A stretch of 64,000 bases of DNA from Cryptomeria japonica (taxonomy: Eukaryota > Streptophyta > Pinopsida > Cupressales > Cupressaceae), in NCBI RefSeq assembly GCF_030272615.1, contig NC_081413.1:447002538-447066537 (forward strand), in the 5' to 3' direction. The translations under genes and the position numbers were made by a program. This document shows positions 10,456-22,740 of this stretch, one piece after another. The notes beneath the pieces are model-generated. The model was not told the DNA's origin and did not search any database. It saw nothing but the letters and a program-made list of their open reading frames with translations. Each line of letters begins with the position of its first letter. The first letter of the stretch is position 1.

Positions 10456-12103
10456 CACCTAGATGGAATTTGATATTTTTGCACAAAGCATCAATAAAAC
10501 TACCCAATGATGCATTGTTTTATACCTAAATCAATGTCCTATCCGCATAAGTGAAGGTTGGAATTCTAGAAAATGACAAGGAGGACTGAAGCTAGTCCAT
10601 ATGGCATTCAAAAAGGGATCAACACAGTCATTATGCAAAGGAAACAAGAAAGAGATGAATTCAGACAAAGAGGTAAGAGAAATAAACACATTTGTTCAAA
10701 CTGAAACAAGGTAAGGCAACCAATTCTATTAATGGAAGGCAAGGCAAAATTTACAAGTGTAGAAGAACATAGTTTCTAGCAAAAGAAAGAGAGAATATGA
10801 TTACAAAAATTATAGAATTTGGCTTTATAGCTGAGGCATAACTAAATATTGAAAACCATAGCTGAAACCCTAACCCTCCTAGGGTTAGGTTACAAAATAT
10901 CTGCAAAAGGGAGGAAAACCAGGTCGAAAAGATGCTTTGATGGAATGCTGAATCTCTTCTACAAGTGGATATCATCCTAAAAGAGGCAAAGAAGTTCACA
11001 GGAGAAGACATCTCTATGATAGATGCATCATGGTGGCACGACAAAGCCAAAAAGTCTCTAAAATGCATTAAAGAGGCATGGGCGGCATCCAAAATCCACC
11101 TCCAGAGTCCAATATGGAGTTATGATGAAGAAATCCAATGGTTGGAAGCAAAACAAATCTGATTTGGGGCACTGACCAAGAAGAAAACCAATCTCGAGCG
11201 ACCATCAGGTCGACAACCACCTCCCTATAGAGCATTAAAATTTTAACGGTCACTGCAGTTTGAATGTCAATCATCAATTGAGAGATCTTATGCTAGATCT
11301 CTCCATGTATGTGCTCAAAAGGCCCAACAGAAGAATAAGTCATGGTCATCCGATCTGTGTCTAAGAGGAGATCAATGGTGGAGAAAGGTCGGACCCATCA
11401 CATTTGTCTTCAGCAAGCCCACAAGGAATCAATCGCATTGCCAAAAGAGTGTGCAGGGAGGTGGGAGGAAAATACAAGTCCCCTACTACCACATATCATG
11501 TCGCCTGCTCCCCCACAAAGTATAAACATTTTGCTAAAGAGATTGCGCAGTGAGAAGGAGGAGAGAAACAAGTCTCCCGCTCACCTACAAAGCCAAACTG
11601 GAGAAGCCAAAAGAATACGTGGAGGTGCGGGAGGAAACAAAATGGATAACCCACATGCCTGCTACACAAAAAAGGGGAGCCAAAAAAGGAACGTGGGGCT
11701 GTGGGAGCTAGAAAAGACATTATCAGCTAGTGGAAATTAAAAGGGGGAACTAACTCACCAATGATAGGGAACCCCTCCAGTCGATGGACTTAAGTGAAAG
11801 TGACCGGTTAGAGGTGGTCAACATAAAAATAAAATTCAGGAGCCCAAAAACAGATGCAAAGGCAAAAGTGACACTTTCTGCAGAAAATGTGCATAACACA
11901 AAGGTTATGAAAAATCAATTAGGTGTGTATAACACGCAGGCTATACAAAACTATGAGTTTCTCAGATCAGTTATCCTCAAGATAAGTTGACAAAAAAAAG
12001 GTCAACAAAAATTTAAGAATTGGACTAACACAACTAGTTTGGTTAATTATGTGAAAAGCCTAAATTATTTAAATATCAATTTAATTAATTTTAGGGGTCT
12101 ACA
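10456..12103 (-). repeat. 5' LTR of the Ty3/gypsy element, outer (5') segment
   Basis: Outside the solo LTR the host LTR resumes after the second GTTTG and runs to 12103. There the minus strand begins TGTAGACCCC, a start commonly seen in plant Ty3/gypsy LTRs. Joining both segments gives an LTR of about 1.86 kb. No TATA box was assigned with confidence. Open frames such as 11342-11740 on the plus strand lie antisense within the LTR and have no recognisable similarity. Confidence 0.65.
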
Positions 12104-15100
12104 ATCATCACTACATCATTCTTCATTGTCAAATGTCCCTATAATTTATAGTTTGTCTCCTACATGGTTGTGTGTAGACTAACCAAATAAGGACTAGTTT
12201 TGAATGGATTTGGCCTCTTAAACAAGGAAATATTTATTACCTTTTGAAAGTATGCTCATTATCTATATTTAAATATTTTCTATCTTATAAGGATATGATT
12301 ACTTTTAAGACAAAACTTGTAATTTATTTTTATAAAGTAAATTCTTTCATTCATAAGTGTGTTTATTATTCAAGTTCATGTATGCTGAAATAAAATCTAG
12401 AATAGTGAATTTTTGGACTAGTTTATGAGGAAGTCTAGATGTAAATACACTAATTATTTTGTATAATTGAACTTCTCTTTATTTGAATGACCTAGGATCC
12501 TTAATATGAAATAAGTGACAATTGTCATTGAGTTATTGTACATGCCCGTGACCTACTAATAAAAACTTTGTGGATAGTTGATTTCCTTTTAGGAATGGTG
12601 AGGTACATTTACAACCTTAACTATGTTATTGAGTCTATCAAAATCACTTCATCAGCAAGCCTTATGATTCTTCTTTTCACAGTTGTCACAATTATGTTTT
12701 CTTCAGATGAGTATGATGCTCATATAGAGTTTATTTTAATATCATGATTTTGGGTGTTTAAAATCTTTTTTGTTTTTCCTAATGTGTCAAGCTTTATGCA
12801 CTATTGGTCCACTCTTTCATGTATAGCTCTTCAAAACCTTCATCTTGTCCTTCAAAATGTTTTGTTTGTATCTTCCTTACATATATATGTTATGTCAAAA
12901 TTTTATTTTTGTTTCATTCTATTTTCTTGTTCACTATGTTCTCCTTTATATATTTGTTGCTATTTTGAAAAATTAATCACTACAACAGTTTAACTGCCAC
13001 ATATGCAACATATTGTGTTGCTTTATTTTATTTATTCTTTTTATGCTAATAAAGTTAATGGTGAGACTAAAATACCTCGTTAGGTATCTTTACTTGTTAG
13101 ATAGGATATATCATCATGTTTCCCTAGAATAAATTTTAGGGCGACCTCTTATCTCTGAACAGATGGAATGAGGAGTTTACGGATTGCTTTTCTGGGCCCA
13201 AACTGGGTTGGTTTTACCCTATTTTCCCTTCTGCAATTATCCTGACTCACGACCACCTAAGTCGTGGACCATACGTGACACGATAATTTTGGCATTCATT
13301 AACAGTAGATCATGAGAAAGACTGAAAACAAACTATTCAATACTCGTATTTATTAGTAGTCAACTCTGACAATGGCTGCAAACAAACTACTCAATTCCGG
13401 GTCTTCCTCAAACTGGTGTACGATAAAGCCGTTTTTCTTTGTCACCTTCTTCTTCTTGCTTTCAAACTAGGTAGCAGTAGGGGGATGAAAATGTGAACGA
13501 AGACTAAGAGACAAACACGCCTGGCATTATCAGATCCTGATGTCATGCATTGCGTGGGAAACGTAGGCATGCCTTGTTAACTATCTTTCTGATATTAAGT
13601 GAGCTCAAAAACTTATAAATAAGATAGAGAATGAGATAGATCATAGTTAATAAGGCATGGCCTTAATTACAATTTAAGGGAGTAGTTGAGAGGTAAATTG
13701 AGTGAATGAACATATCAACCAACAACCATAATAATAGGAGTAAAATAAAAATTAATAGCATTGTTAATCTTTCATACTGAAGATTTGGTTGAATACGGAT
13801 CTAATTTCTTTCATCATAATTGAACAGTCTCTTCTTTTATTTTTCTAAATTGTTTTTTATTTTATTACTGATCTTGACTGTTCCTACATAAGAGCCAATA
13901 ATGAGACAAACTGAAATTGTTAGATTAAAACATTGATGTGCAATGGTTGTTTCTAGATGAGAAAATGAATCATTAAGAGTATATTTGAATCTTTCCATTG
14001 ATGTGTGTTCATAGTAACGTGTCTTCTAGACTAAGCTATTATATAATGTTTAATTCTAATTACAAGCAATACATCCTTCAAGCTACGATGACAACATCTA
14101 TAAATAGTTCGGGAAAATCTAAATATCATACAAACTAACAATCCTAATAGATGTGTTTCATATGTTCGAGATGGTTCCACTAACTTTTGAGCATTAGCAT
14201 CAACCATGGACCTTAAAATATTTCGACTTATATCGATCTAGAAATATTGACTAAATTTACACTATCATTTAATTTTATATTAAGATGTGAAATGAGGAAT
14301 TGCTTATGGAGAAGTTGAAAGTGAACAATATTTAAGGTGAAAGATTGAGAAATATTGAGATGCTTACTAATCTTCCATGGGCCATGGAAGTTGGAGGTAA
14401 CTAGGAGACACTATGTGATTATGTCATGTGTATCTACATTTGGTCCATATGCAGGAGATAGAGTCTTGTAATCATAATATGCAATTATGTAATGTGGTTT
14501 AAGAAATGAGTGTGATGTATTATGTAAATTCTTGATGCCTTTAAGTTGAAATCAAAATTGTAAATGTGTTCATACAAGAATCTTCACAATCAAGTTTTAG
14601 TGGGATTTTATGTGAGTCAAAAAGGTCTTTATTTAAGTATTTATATCATTTTTTTTGTCCCTTAGTGGGTCACTTATCATACTTGATTTGTGACCCCATA
14701 TAATGACCAAGTAATAGGATAGATGGGTTTGGGAGGCCATGGGCGATGAAGGGATGGGCTTATCTCATCCCCATTTGTCTGCAAAATCTTTTATGAGAAG
14801 AGACTTGGAGGAAGGGGTGAAAATGTTTCATTGTCCCTCCTTAATGATGAAGACAACTTTGGTGGATGGCCCATGATAGTGTGAGGAATTGGATATTTGA
14901 TGAGATGATGCAAAACATGACCTTTTCATCCGATCCTTGGTTTGAATTTTTGTAAATAATCCTTAAGTAGAAAGGGAGAGGTTTATGTTCTTATATTTGA
15001 CTAAGCCTGACAAAGAGTTGAAAAATCTTGCAGAAGAAATTTGACTCATCTTCAACCTTCCTATCCCTTGAACATCTTGTTGAGAGGGGATTAAAATATT

Positions 15101-17109
15101 TTTTTTAATAAAATACATGAAATGTCTTGAATATGTGTTTGTGGTGTGGTTCTTATGTTCTATGTGGGTTGGTAGTCTTGGGTCTGGGTGATGTAGGTAA
15201 ATACTATTAGGAAATAGTACTCTAAACCCACATACATCTAATCCATCTCCTACGTAACCCATGAGAGAAAAGAAAGCATACAAGCTTACTGAATCACCAT
15301 TATGTAAATATCAAATTGAAAAACCAAAAGATAACACAAGATATACCCTAAGAAAACCCTCATGAGGAAAAAACCTAGCTTCAAAAAGCATCCATATTTG
15401 TAAAGACGTAAATCGTGCTAACTTCAGTAATAGCCGAAATACTCTTTATTCTTAAATAAACTCATAAATCAGTTAATAAGTCAATTTCATTTCACTTTTC
15501 CATCCATAGCTTCATTTGATCATTCCATTTATATCGTATTAAATACTAAATTTCTATAAAAGATAAAGATTCTTCATTCAATAAATCGATATAAGTAGTA
15601 TCTCAATCATACATCTTTATACAATGCTTAGGCTTTCTATTGCCTTAAGTATAATTTCAAACATAAAAGAAAGAGAGATGTGTCCTTTGATCTCCAATCT
15701 AAGCTGCTTCATTTCACTCCTTTGAATGAAGACGAGAACAAGATTCAGGCACTTTTTCCGCCCAACCTTGAAGCTTATGCTTCCCCGGAATTCTTAGTCA
15801 ATCAAGAATACCCGACCTTGCATGAATTTCTTAGCAAAAGAATTCGATAGACAAGATGGAATCTGGTGCGTGCCTAGATGATACATGCATTTTCAATTTT
15901 CTAATTCCATTAAGAAACAAGCAAGATCAATCCAGAATGTGGTAGAGTGGATAATTAAATGAATCCATCTATTTCAATGGTTATTCAATTGGTTACTCGG
16001 CTGAGTATAATGTCATGCATAGCAAATAATATAGTTTGGAAAAAAGCAAACTCTCTCTCTATAATCCACATTCGGCACCCATCCTAGAAGGTAACTTTCC
16101 ACAAACAAAATCCTATCTAGCTTTGTTCACATGAATCTAGAATAAATATATACAGAAGACAATCTTTCATTTTTCAATTCTAGCTTCCTATTTCTCGCAA
16201 GATAAAATACAATGTAAAAAAGGCAATCTTTCGTTGAATAGAAATATAAAGAATCAATATTTTGTTACAACCGATCCTATTTGACAGGAAGCAATCTTTC
16301 ATGTATAAACAAATATACATCTGAAAGAAAACAATCTTTCGCTTCTATCTTTCAAGCAATTGAAAGACAAGAATTAAATATTAAGAAGGTGTAACACATG
16401 TATGTATCTTTACATAAAAATTGAATAAAAATGAGTACACATTCTTTTATTCAATTATTAAAACATTTAAATAGCGTAACCATTAACTTGCATTCCATTT
16501 CTTATGGTTTAGGATTTTCATGTTTATACTGTCTAAGCTCTCTATCTTTCCATGTGTTTTGGTTTGTCTACCTCTTTTCTCGAATAACATATTTAGTTTA
16601 ATACTAATATGTGACTTTCATGATTTAAGAACTCAACTAACTGATTTTACTAATTTTCCATAATAGCAATCTAACATGATGAAAATTCATAAAGCGCATA
16701 TCTATATGGCTTTTCAAATGAGACACCTAATAATCATTTTTACTTTTCATGCAAGGATCAAATTCGGAAGTGTAAGTCTTTTCTTCACGAATTCAAAATA
16801 AGCTTCAATATTTAATAATTTGTTATCCTAGTATTTCATCTTCTTTGTGGTTCAAATTCAAACTTTCTCTCTCTCTATCCTCTTACTCTATTTCTAGAGG
16901 GTTTGGTGATCTAATTTCTGAGAGTTTCACTAAGTTTATCAACAAACTTTAAGAAAATATTTCATTATTGCATCTATATTTACATGAAAGTAATTTAAAG
17001 CAATAAAAAAATGGTTCATATCATGATTCTAATTCCTTCATTAGAATATTGTATAAATCTAAAAATAGAACACTCTTTATCTTTTAGATCTCTACAAGAA
17101 GACATGCTA
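12104..17109. other. About 5 kb without recognisable genes
   Basis: I see no coding motif, RNA gene or complete element. The stretch 15290-15400 has wording similar to copia LTRs but no boundaries. Between about 16150 and 16350 the word CAATCTTTC recurs four times at spacings of roughly 45-70 bp in otherwise AT-rich DNA. This may be a decayed short repeat. Confidence 0.45.
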
Positions 17110-17114
17110 GATTA

Positions 17115-18176
17115 TGTTGGTATTTTGGTATGGTTTTGTCATTGAAGTCAACACCTACTAACACTTATCAACTCTGACACTTTGAAGAATTGGCAATGTT
17201 CACTAGCAAGCAAATGACTTATGCACAGTCACCAGTATCTGGTACACCGAAAGAATATAATGTTCATCGACACTTGGAATGATATGAAAAACACCTGGTT
17301 ATGTCGAAGACATTGTTTGGACACTTTCTCTTGGAGATTTGTTCATTGGCACATTTGTATTTGCATATTTGTTGTTACCGGCAAATAGGTCCAGAATAAG
17401 CACTAGCAGGCTTATCTATTCCAGATGAGCATGACACACTATGGAGAGGATTTATTAATGTTATAATTGCATTGAGCCAACATGTTGAATCAGTTATTGC
17501 ATCAAACATTATTTAATTTGTAAAATGATTTTATTGTAATATCCTTTAGAGCCAACCTACTAAAATTGGTCTTAGGTTATGGTATAAATGTAAGATCTTA
17601 TTTGTAAGGTTGAATGAGGAATGCGAAAAGGAATTGTGTGAAGGTATATGCAAGAATAAGTAGAGCTATACATGCAGACATCATTTGAAGGTTTAAGGAG
17701 GTTTTTTTGAATACAATCAGAACTACACCAATACTGAATCCAACATAGAAAGATGCTAATTTGAGCAGTACATCCTTATTGGATTTAACCATCCAGTTGT
17801 AGTCAGTGTGACTCCTATTTGTGTTTGAGCAGTGAGCTCTAGGCGCTTGGCCTTTCTACATGTGTAGACCCCATTTGTATACACATACTATCTGCAGTAG
17901 TATCATCTGATTGTGGGTAAGGTTGACCACCATGGTTTTTCCCCTTACAGGGTTTCCAAGTACAAATATTAGTGTTATGTGTTGTGGATGTTATTGTCTT
18001 TCTGTTTCATGCATTCATCTTTGCCAGTACTGTAATTAACTAATAAAAACTGTCTACCGACATAAAAGTTTGGTTTACCAGTATTAAGCATTAAAGTTGG
18101 TTAAGTTGTTTTGGTTTGAATTTATTTGATAACTAATTGACCCCCCCCCCCTCTCAGTTGTCCCCGAGACCTAACA
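17115..18176 (+). repeat. 5' LTR of the Ty1/copia element
   Basis: The LTR starts TGTTGGTATTTTGG and ends GAGACCTAACA, pairing with the copy at 22741-23804. A poly-C run of about 12 bases followed by TCTCAG lies just before its end and recurs in the other LTR. A similar motif in reverse marks the related LTR at 54470-55672. Confidence 0.95.
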
Positions 18177-18178
18177 AT

Positions 18179-18191
18179 TGGTATCAGAGCC
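18179..18191 (+). other. Primer binding site, initiator Met tRNA
   Basis: TGGTATCAGAGCC begins two bases after the 5' LTR. This is the standard complement to the 3' end of plant initiator methionine tRNA, used by most Ty1/copia elements. Confidence 0.9.
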
Positions 18192-18196
18192 TAGTC

Positions 18197-19302
18197 ATGT
18201 TTTGCAGAAGTTTAACAGCTTGAGGAGATCCAATTTCTACTACCTATTTTAGGAAGGACAGTCCTAAAATTGATGGAACCAACTATGTCATATGGAAGAT
18301 CAGAATGGAGATGCATTTAAATTGCATTGGAAAGGACATCTGGGAAGTTACAAAGAATGGCTATACTACTACTACTCTCGGTTAGCCTAATCCACCTACC
18401 TTAGGAAAGGATGAGGAAAATGATTGCAAAGCTAGAGAAGCAATTTTGAGCGCATTATCAGATCAACAAATCATGGGATTATCAGATAGATCAATTGCTA
18501 AAGATATTTGGGATCTTTTGGAAACACTGAATGAAGGAGATTCCACAGTCAAAATTGCAAAACTTGAAAGCTTCTAGGTCAGGTATGAAAATCTGAAAAT
18601 GGAAGAAGATGAAATGATTTCTACTTTTATGGAAGGAATTAATGAAATTGTTTTGGGTATTAAATGTTGTGGAGGAACCTTAAGTGAAGATGAAATTGTT
18701 TCAAAAGTTTTAAGAGGATTGCCACTGGCATATAAAATGAAGGTTACAGCTATAAATAAGTTGAGAACAATGCCTAATACATCAGTAACTAGGGATACAT
18801 TGATTGGAAAACTTTCACCTTTTGAAATTGAGGAATTTGGTCCTATTGCTACTATAAAGACATATTTAGCTTTTAAAGTATCAACATCATCTGCACCATC
18901 ATTTGACAAGTTTGATTGGAAAGCCTTTTATGCAAGAGAACTTGAGGAAAGCAGGAGAGAAAATGAAGAACTTGAAGCAATATTTGCAGTAAAATGCCTA
19001 AAGGTCCAGTTGGAAGTGAGTATGAAGGTAAAGAACCCTTTAAATGATTTAACTATAATAAGATTGGTCATATGGTTTCAAGATGCCCTGATAGACATGT
19101 TAGACTAAGAGAAGAAGCTAGGAGAACATACAAGCCTAACCCTGAATATCAGAGATATAGATTTAAGAAGAATAAAGATAAATCTTGTTATCTTGTTGAT
19201 GAAGGAGTCACTGATGATTCTGATGAAGATCCGACAGACAATGGATGGGTTTTTGTTGCTATAACAGAAGATCAACTGGCACCTACTATTCAACCGGTAT
19301 AA
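18197..19302 (+). pseudogene. Ty1/copia gag
   Basis: The first ATG after the primer site is at 18197 and is followed eight codons later by TGA. In the same frame come KIDGTNYVIWKIRMEMHL and IWDLLE, the hallmarks of the copia gag N-terminal region. RYENLKM and VSKVLRGLP follow (18575-18730), matching the UBN2-type gag domain. Near 19045-19090 the zinc knuckle is damaged: the first Cys position is a TGA stop and the second is Tyr, while the GH and the last Cys (IGHMVSRC) remain. TAG stops at 18383 and 18575 stand where Gln is likely. The reading closes with a TAA at 19300 before the protease region. Confidence 0.85.
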
Positions 19303-20400
19303 CAGGACCTGGTAGCTAAAATTGAAGTTAAGGATGAATGGATCATTGATTCTGGATGCTCACATCATATGACTAGTGATAAAAGTAAATTCTTGAACTT
19401 TTAGGAATATAATGGAGGTCTAGTAATATTTGGAGATGATAAAGCTTGCTTGATCAAAGGTAAAGGTACAATATCTCTTGATGGTAAGCATAATACTGAC
19501 AATGTTTACTATGTGGAAGGTTTAAAGCATAATCTTTTGAGTGTTGGTCAATTAGTTGAGAAAGGATTTCAGTTACAATTTAAGAATGGAAAATGCAAAA
19601 TTATGAACAGAACTGGTTTGGAAATTGCAACCAGTAATCAAACTAGAGGTAATATCTTTCATTTGAATAACAACAAAAAGACATGCTTGATTGCACATAT
19701 TGATGAAAGTTGGCTATGGCATAAGAGACTTTGTCATGTAAATTTTGATTGCATGGTAAAAATCAGTACTACTAAGGTAGTTAGAGATTTACCTAAGATT
19801 GTCAAACCTCACAGTTCGGTATGTAAGGAATGTCAATTTGGAAAACAAGTTAGAGCATCTTTTAAAAGTAGTCTAGAAAAATCCAATAATTCTCTTGACC
19901 TAATTCATATTGATTTATGTGGTCCAGCTAGAACTAAAAGTTTACAAGGTGATAGATATTTCATGCTAATCATTGATGACTACTCTAGAATGTGTTGGGT
20001 TACTTTTCTCAGAGAAAAATTAGAAGCACTTGGGAAGTTCAAACTATTCAAAGCAATGGTAGAGAATGAAACCAGTAAGAAAATCAAATGTCTAAGATCA
20101 GATCAAGGAGGAGAATTTACATCTAAGGAATTTAATGCATTCTGTGAAGTGAATGGAATCAGAAGACAGTTATCAGCACCCCAGACACCACAATAGAATG
20201 GAGTTGTTGAAAGGAAAAATAAAACTATCTTGGACGTAGCCAGAAGTATGTTATCTAAAGAAAATCTACCACATGTATATTGGAGAGAGACAGTAAGCAC
20301 AATAGTCTACACATTCAACAAAGTTCACATCAAAGGAGAAACCAGTAAGACCCCTCATGAACTATGGTATTATTCCTACTCTTAAATATTTTAGAATATT
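19303..20400 (+). pseudogene. Ty1/copia protease and integrase
   Basis: The protease active site reads WIIDSGCSHHMT (about 19336-19373), the usual D-S-G of copia elements. After a TAG at 19402, an open stretch from 19450 carries the GAG-pre-integrase region, with HKRLCHVN and CKECQFGK forming the HHCC zinc site. The integrase core follows: LIHIDLCGP (first Asp), IKCLRSDQGGEF (second Asp), and VVERKN (Glu) after a TAG at 20194 that replaces the second Gln of the PQQNG motif. The frame is lost after about 20385, and a shifted frame then continues with FGSKCY and FLGYS (20400-20480). Confidence 0.9.
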
Positions 20401-21535
20401 TGGAAGTAAATGCTATATTAGAAGAGATGAGTATATTGGCAAATTTGATCCTAGAAGTGATGAAGGAATATTTCTTGGTTATTCATCTAAGAGCAAGGCA
20501 TATAGATGTTTTAACAAAAGATTGCAGAAAATTGTTGAGAGTACAAATGTGAAGATTGATGAACAATTCAGAGGAACTTCAAGATATATAGACTCTGAAC
20601 TGGCAATAGAGATTCTAACAAATGAATCTACATTAAACCCACCGATATAGAATGAAGATCCACTTACACCGGTATCATCTGAAAATTCCACTGTAACTGA
20701 GGAACAACAGCAAACAAAGACACCCCGGTATGTAAGACTGAATCACTCTGAAGATCAAATAACTGGGAACAAGTATAAAGGAGTTATGACAAGAGGAAGA
20801 CTGGAAAATGAAGACGTATGTCTTATTTCTCAAATTGAACCATTATCAATTAATGAGGCATGTGAAGATAAAAACTGGATTAAAGCTATGGAAGAGGAAC
20901 TAGAACAAATTGAGAAAAATAACACATGGACATTAGTTCCCCAACCTAAAGACAAAAATGTGATTCGAACAAAATGGGTATTTAGAAACAAACTTAATAA
21001 AGATGGTAAGGTAATCAGAAATAAAGAAAGACTAGTGTGTAAGGGATATTCTTAGAAAGAAGGAATTGATTATAATGAAACCTTTGCACCGGTAGCTAGA
21101 ATTGAGGCAGTCAGATTATTCTTGGCTTTTATAGCACATAATAACTACAAAGTATATCAAATGGATATTAAATGTGCATTTTTGAATGGAGATCTTGAAG
21201 AAGAAGTTTACATTGAACAACTTGATGGATTTTCTTTGACAGATAACAAAGATATGGTTTGCAGGTTAAGGAAAGCTTTGTATGGGTTGAAACAAGCTCT
21301 AAGAGCTTGGTATGCAAGATTGGATAAGTATCTTTTGAAGATTGGCTTTTCTAAAAGTAATGCTGACAGCAACTTATACTACAAAGTGACTAATGCTGAC
21401 ATCTTGGTTATAGAATTTTTTGTTGATGATATAATCTTTGGAGGAGAAGATGGATTATGTAAAGACTTTTCTATTGAAATGGAGCAAGAGTTTGAAATGT
21501 CTATGATTGGAGAAATAAATTCTTTTTAGGATTGC
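20401..21535 (+). pseudogene. Ty1/copia reverse transcriptase
   Basis: The RT opens with WIKAMEEELEQIEKNNTW (about 20876), then RTKWVFRNK, GIDYNETFAPVAR and YQMDIKCAFLNGDL (first catalytic Asp). LYGLKQA and FFVDDIIFG follow, the FVDD being a variant of the usual YVDD active site. A TAG at 21053 replaces a Gln expected in GYSQ. At about 21527 a one-base loss breaks the frame inside the FLGLQI motif. Confidence 0.9.
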
Positions 21536-22370
21536 AAATTTCACAGAGTGATGAAGGTATATTCTTGAGTCAATCCAAGTGCCTGAAGGAGTAACTAAAG
21601 AAATTTGGGAAGGAGAACTCTAAACTGGTAAGCACACCTATGACTACAAATGATAAATTATCACTAAGGGATGAATCTACACCTGTTAATCCAACTAGGT
21701 ACAAATCTATGATAGGAGGCCTACAATATTTAACACAAACAAGACCTGATATAATGAATGCAGTATGTATTGTTTCAAGATTTTAGAGTAATCCTAGAGA
21801 AAATCATGAATCAACAAGAAAAAGGATTTTTCAGTACTTACAAGGCACTACAAATCTTGGATTATGGTATCCTAGACATGAAAACTTTGAATTATGTGCA
21901 TACACAGATGCAAATTGGGTAGGAGATGTGGATGATAGAAAAAGCAACACCAGTGGAGCATTTTTTCTTGGCAGCAGATTAATTTCTTGGTTGAGTAAGA
22001 AACAAAGTTGTACATCTTTATTAATAGCTGAATCAAAATATGTTGCAGCAGTAACTAACTGTACACAGGTACTATGGCTTAAGCAGATGTTAAAGGACAT
22101 AAAGGTAAAATGAAAGGAACCCATAACTATCTATTGTGACAACACTGCAGCAACTGATATATCCAAGAATCTTGTACTACATTCTAAAACTAAACATGTT
22201 TCTATAAAACTGAATTTTCTGTTAGAGAATGTTGAAGCAAAAGAAGTAAAACTGGTTTATGTGAATACTAAAGAGCAGATTGTAGATATTTTCACTAAAT
22301 CTCTACCTAAGGAGGCCTTTGAATATCTTAGAGATTAGCTTGGGGTCATACCCCCACCGATAGAGACTTA
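21536..22370 (+). pseudogene. Ty1/copia RNase H
   Basis: RNase H removes the RNA strand during cDNA synthesis. Landmarks are TRPDIMNAV, YTDANWVGD (catalytic Asp), SWLSKKQSCTSLLIAESKY (catalytic Glu region), IYCDNTAA (third Asp) and TKHVSIK. The end reads DIFTKSLPKEAFEYLRD, then a TAG at 22336 where Gln is likely, then LGVI. This closing phrase is conserved at the C-terminus of copia polyproteins. A further TAG at 21784 interrupts the RF-SNP motif. Confidence 0.9.
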
Positions 22371-22740
22371 GACAGTTGATGTTTATCATCAACCGACATA
22401 ATTAATAGAGAAATCTTTTATTTTGGCTTTGATGAGGAGAGTTACTTCTCAGGGGGAGTAGTTGGTATACTGAATTGGTTGGTATTTTGTATTTACATTT
22501 GGTTTTGTATTGGATTTGGCATTTGATGTCAAAGGGGGAGAGATATCTATGGAAAAATACTTTATCTTTTGGGGAGAGATTGTTATTTTGAGAGAAACTG
22601 ATTACTCTCTGTATCTGTATTTTGATTTCTGGTTATGATCTTTTTTTGGGAGATTGTTGGTTTTTGGTATTTGGCATTTCTATTCTGGCACTTTGATGGT
22701 TTTTCAATCTTGTGTGGCCATCAATGCCAAAGGGGGAGAT
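22371..22740 (+). other. Copia 3' untranslated region with repeated polypurine tracts
   Basis: Between the end of pol and the 3' LTR there are three G-rich purine tracts built on AGGGGGAG, at about 22451, 22531 and 22730. The last, AAAGGGGGAGA, abuts the 3' LTR and is the functional polypurine tract. The two upstream tracts sit before partial repeats of LTR-start-like words (AGTTGGTAT), so a short duplication has probably occurred here. Confidence 0.75.

Larger units (their letters stand above)
1001..12103 (-). mobile_element. Degraded Tat-like Ty3/gypsy LTR retrotransposon
   Basis: Read on the minus strand the order is 5' LTR (12103 down to about 6519, interrupted), primer binding site (6508-6491), gag, protease, an extra RNase H, RT, RT-linked RNase H and integrase. 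It then stops abruptly near 1060 in a residual LTR end. Domain identities come from translated motifs described in the domain entries. Many stops and several frameshifts show it is dead. The element hosts a nested solo LTR at 6732-10450. The inner LTR ends near 6519 and the outer end begins TGTAGACCCC. The extra RNase H suggests the Tat/Ogre side of Ty3/gypsy. No target-site duplication can be confirmed, because the 3' side is deleted and its boundary is uncertain by about 10 bp. Confidence 0.85.

Noticed and set aside
11342-11740. 132-codon plus-strand open frame
   Set aside because: It lies antisense within the outer segment of a Ty3/gypsy LTR and shows no similarity or codon structure of a gene.
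15290-15400. Words resembling the body of a copia LTR on the minus strand
   Set aside because: No LTR ends, primer site, polypurine tract or partner copy could be found, so it is too weak to list as an element.
16150-16350. CAATCTTTC repeated four times
   Set aside because: Spacing is irregular and flanks differ; it may be chance in AT-rich DNA. Not a CRISPR array, since units are 9 bp and spacers are unequal.
18574-18909. Minus-strand open frame of 111 codons
   Set aside because: Antisense shadow of the copia gag region, which has clear motifs on the plus strand.
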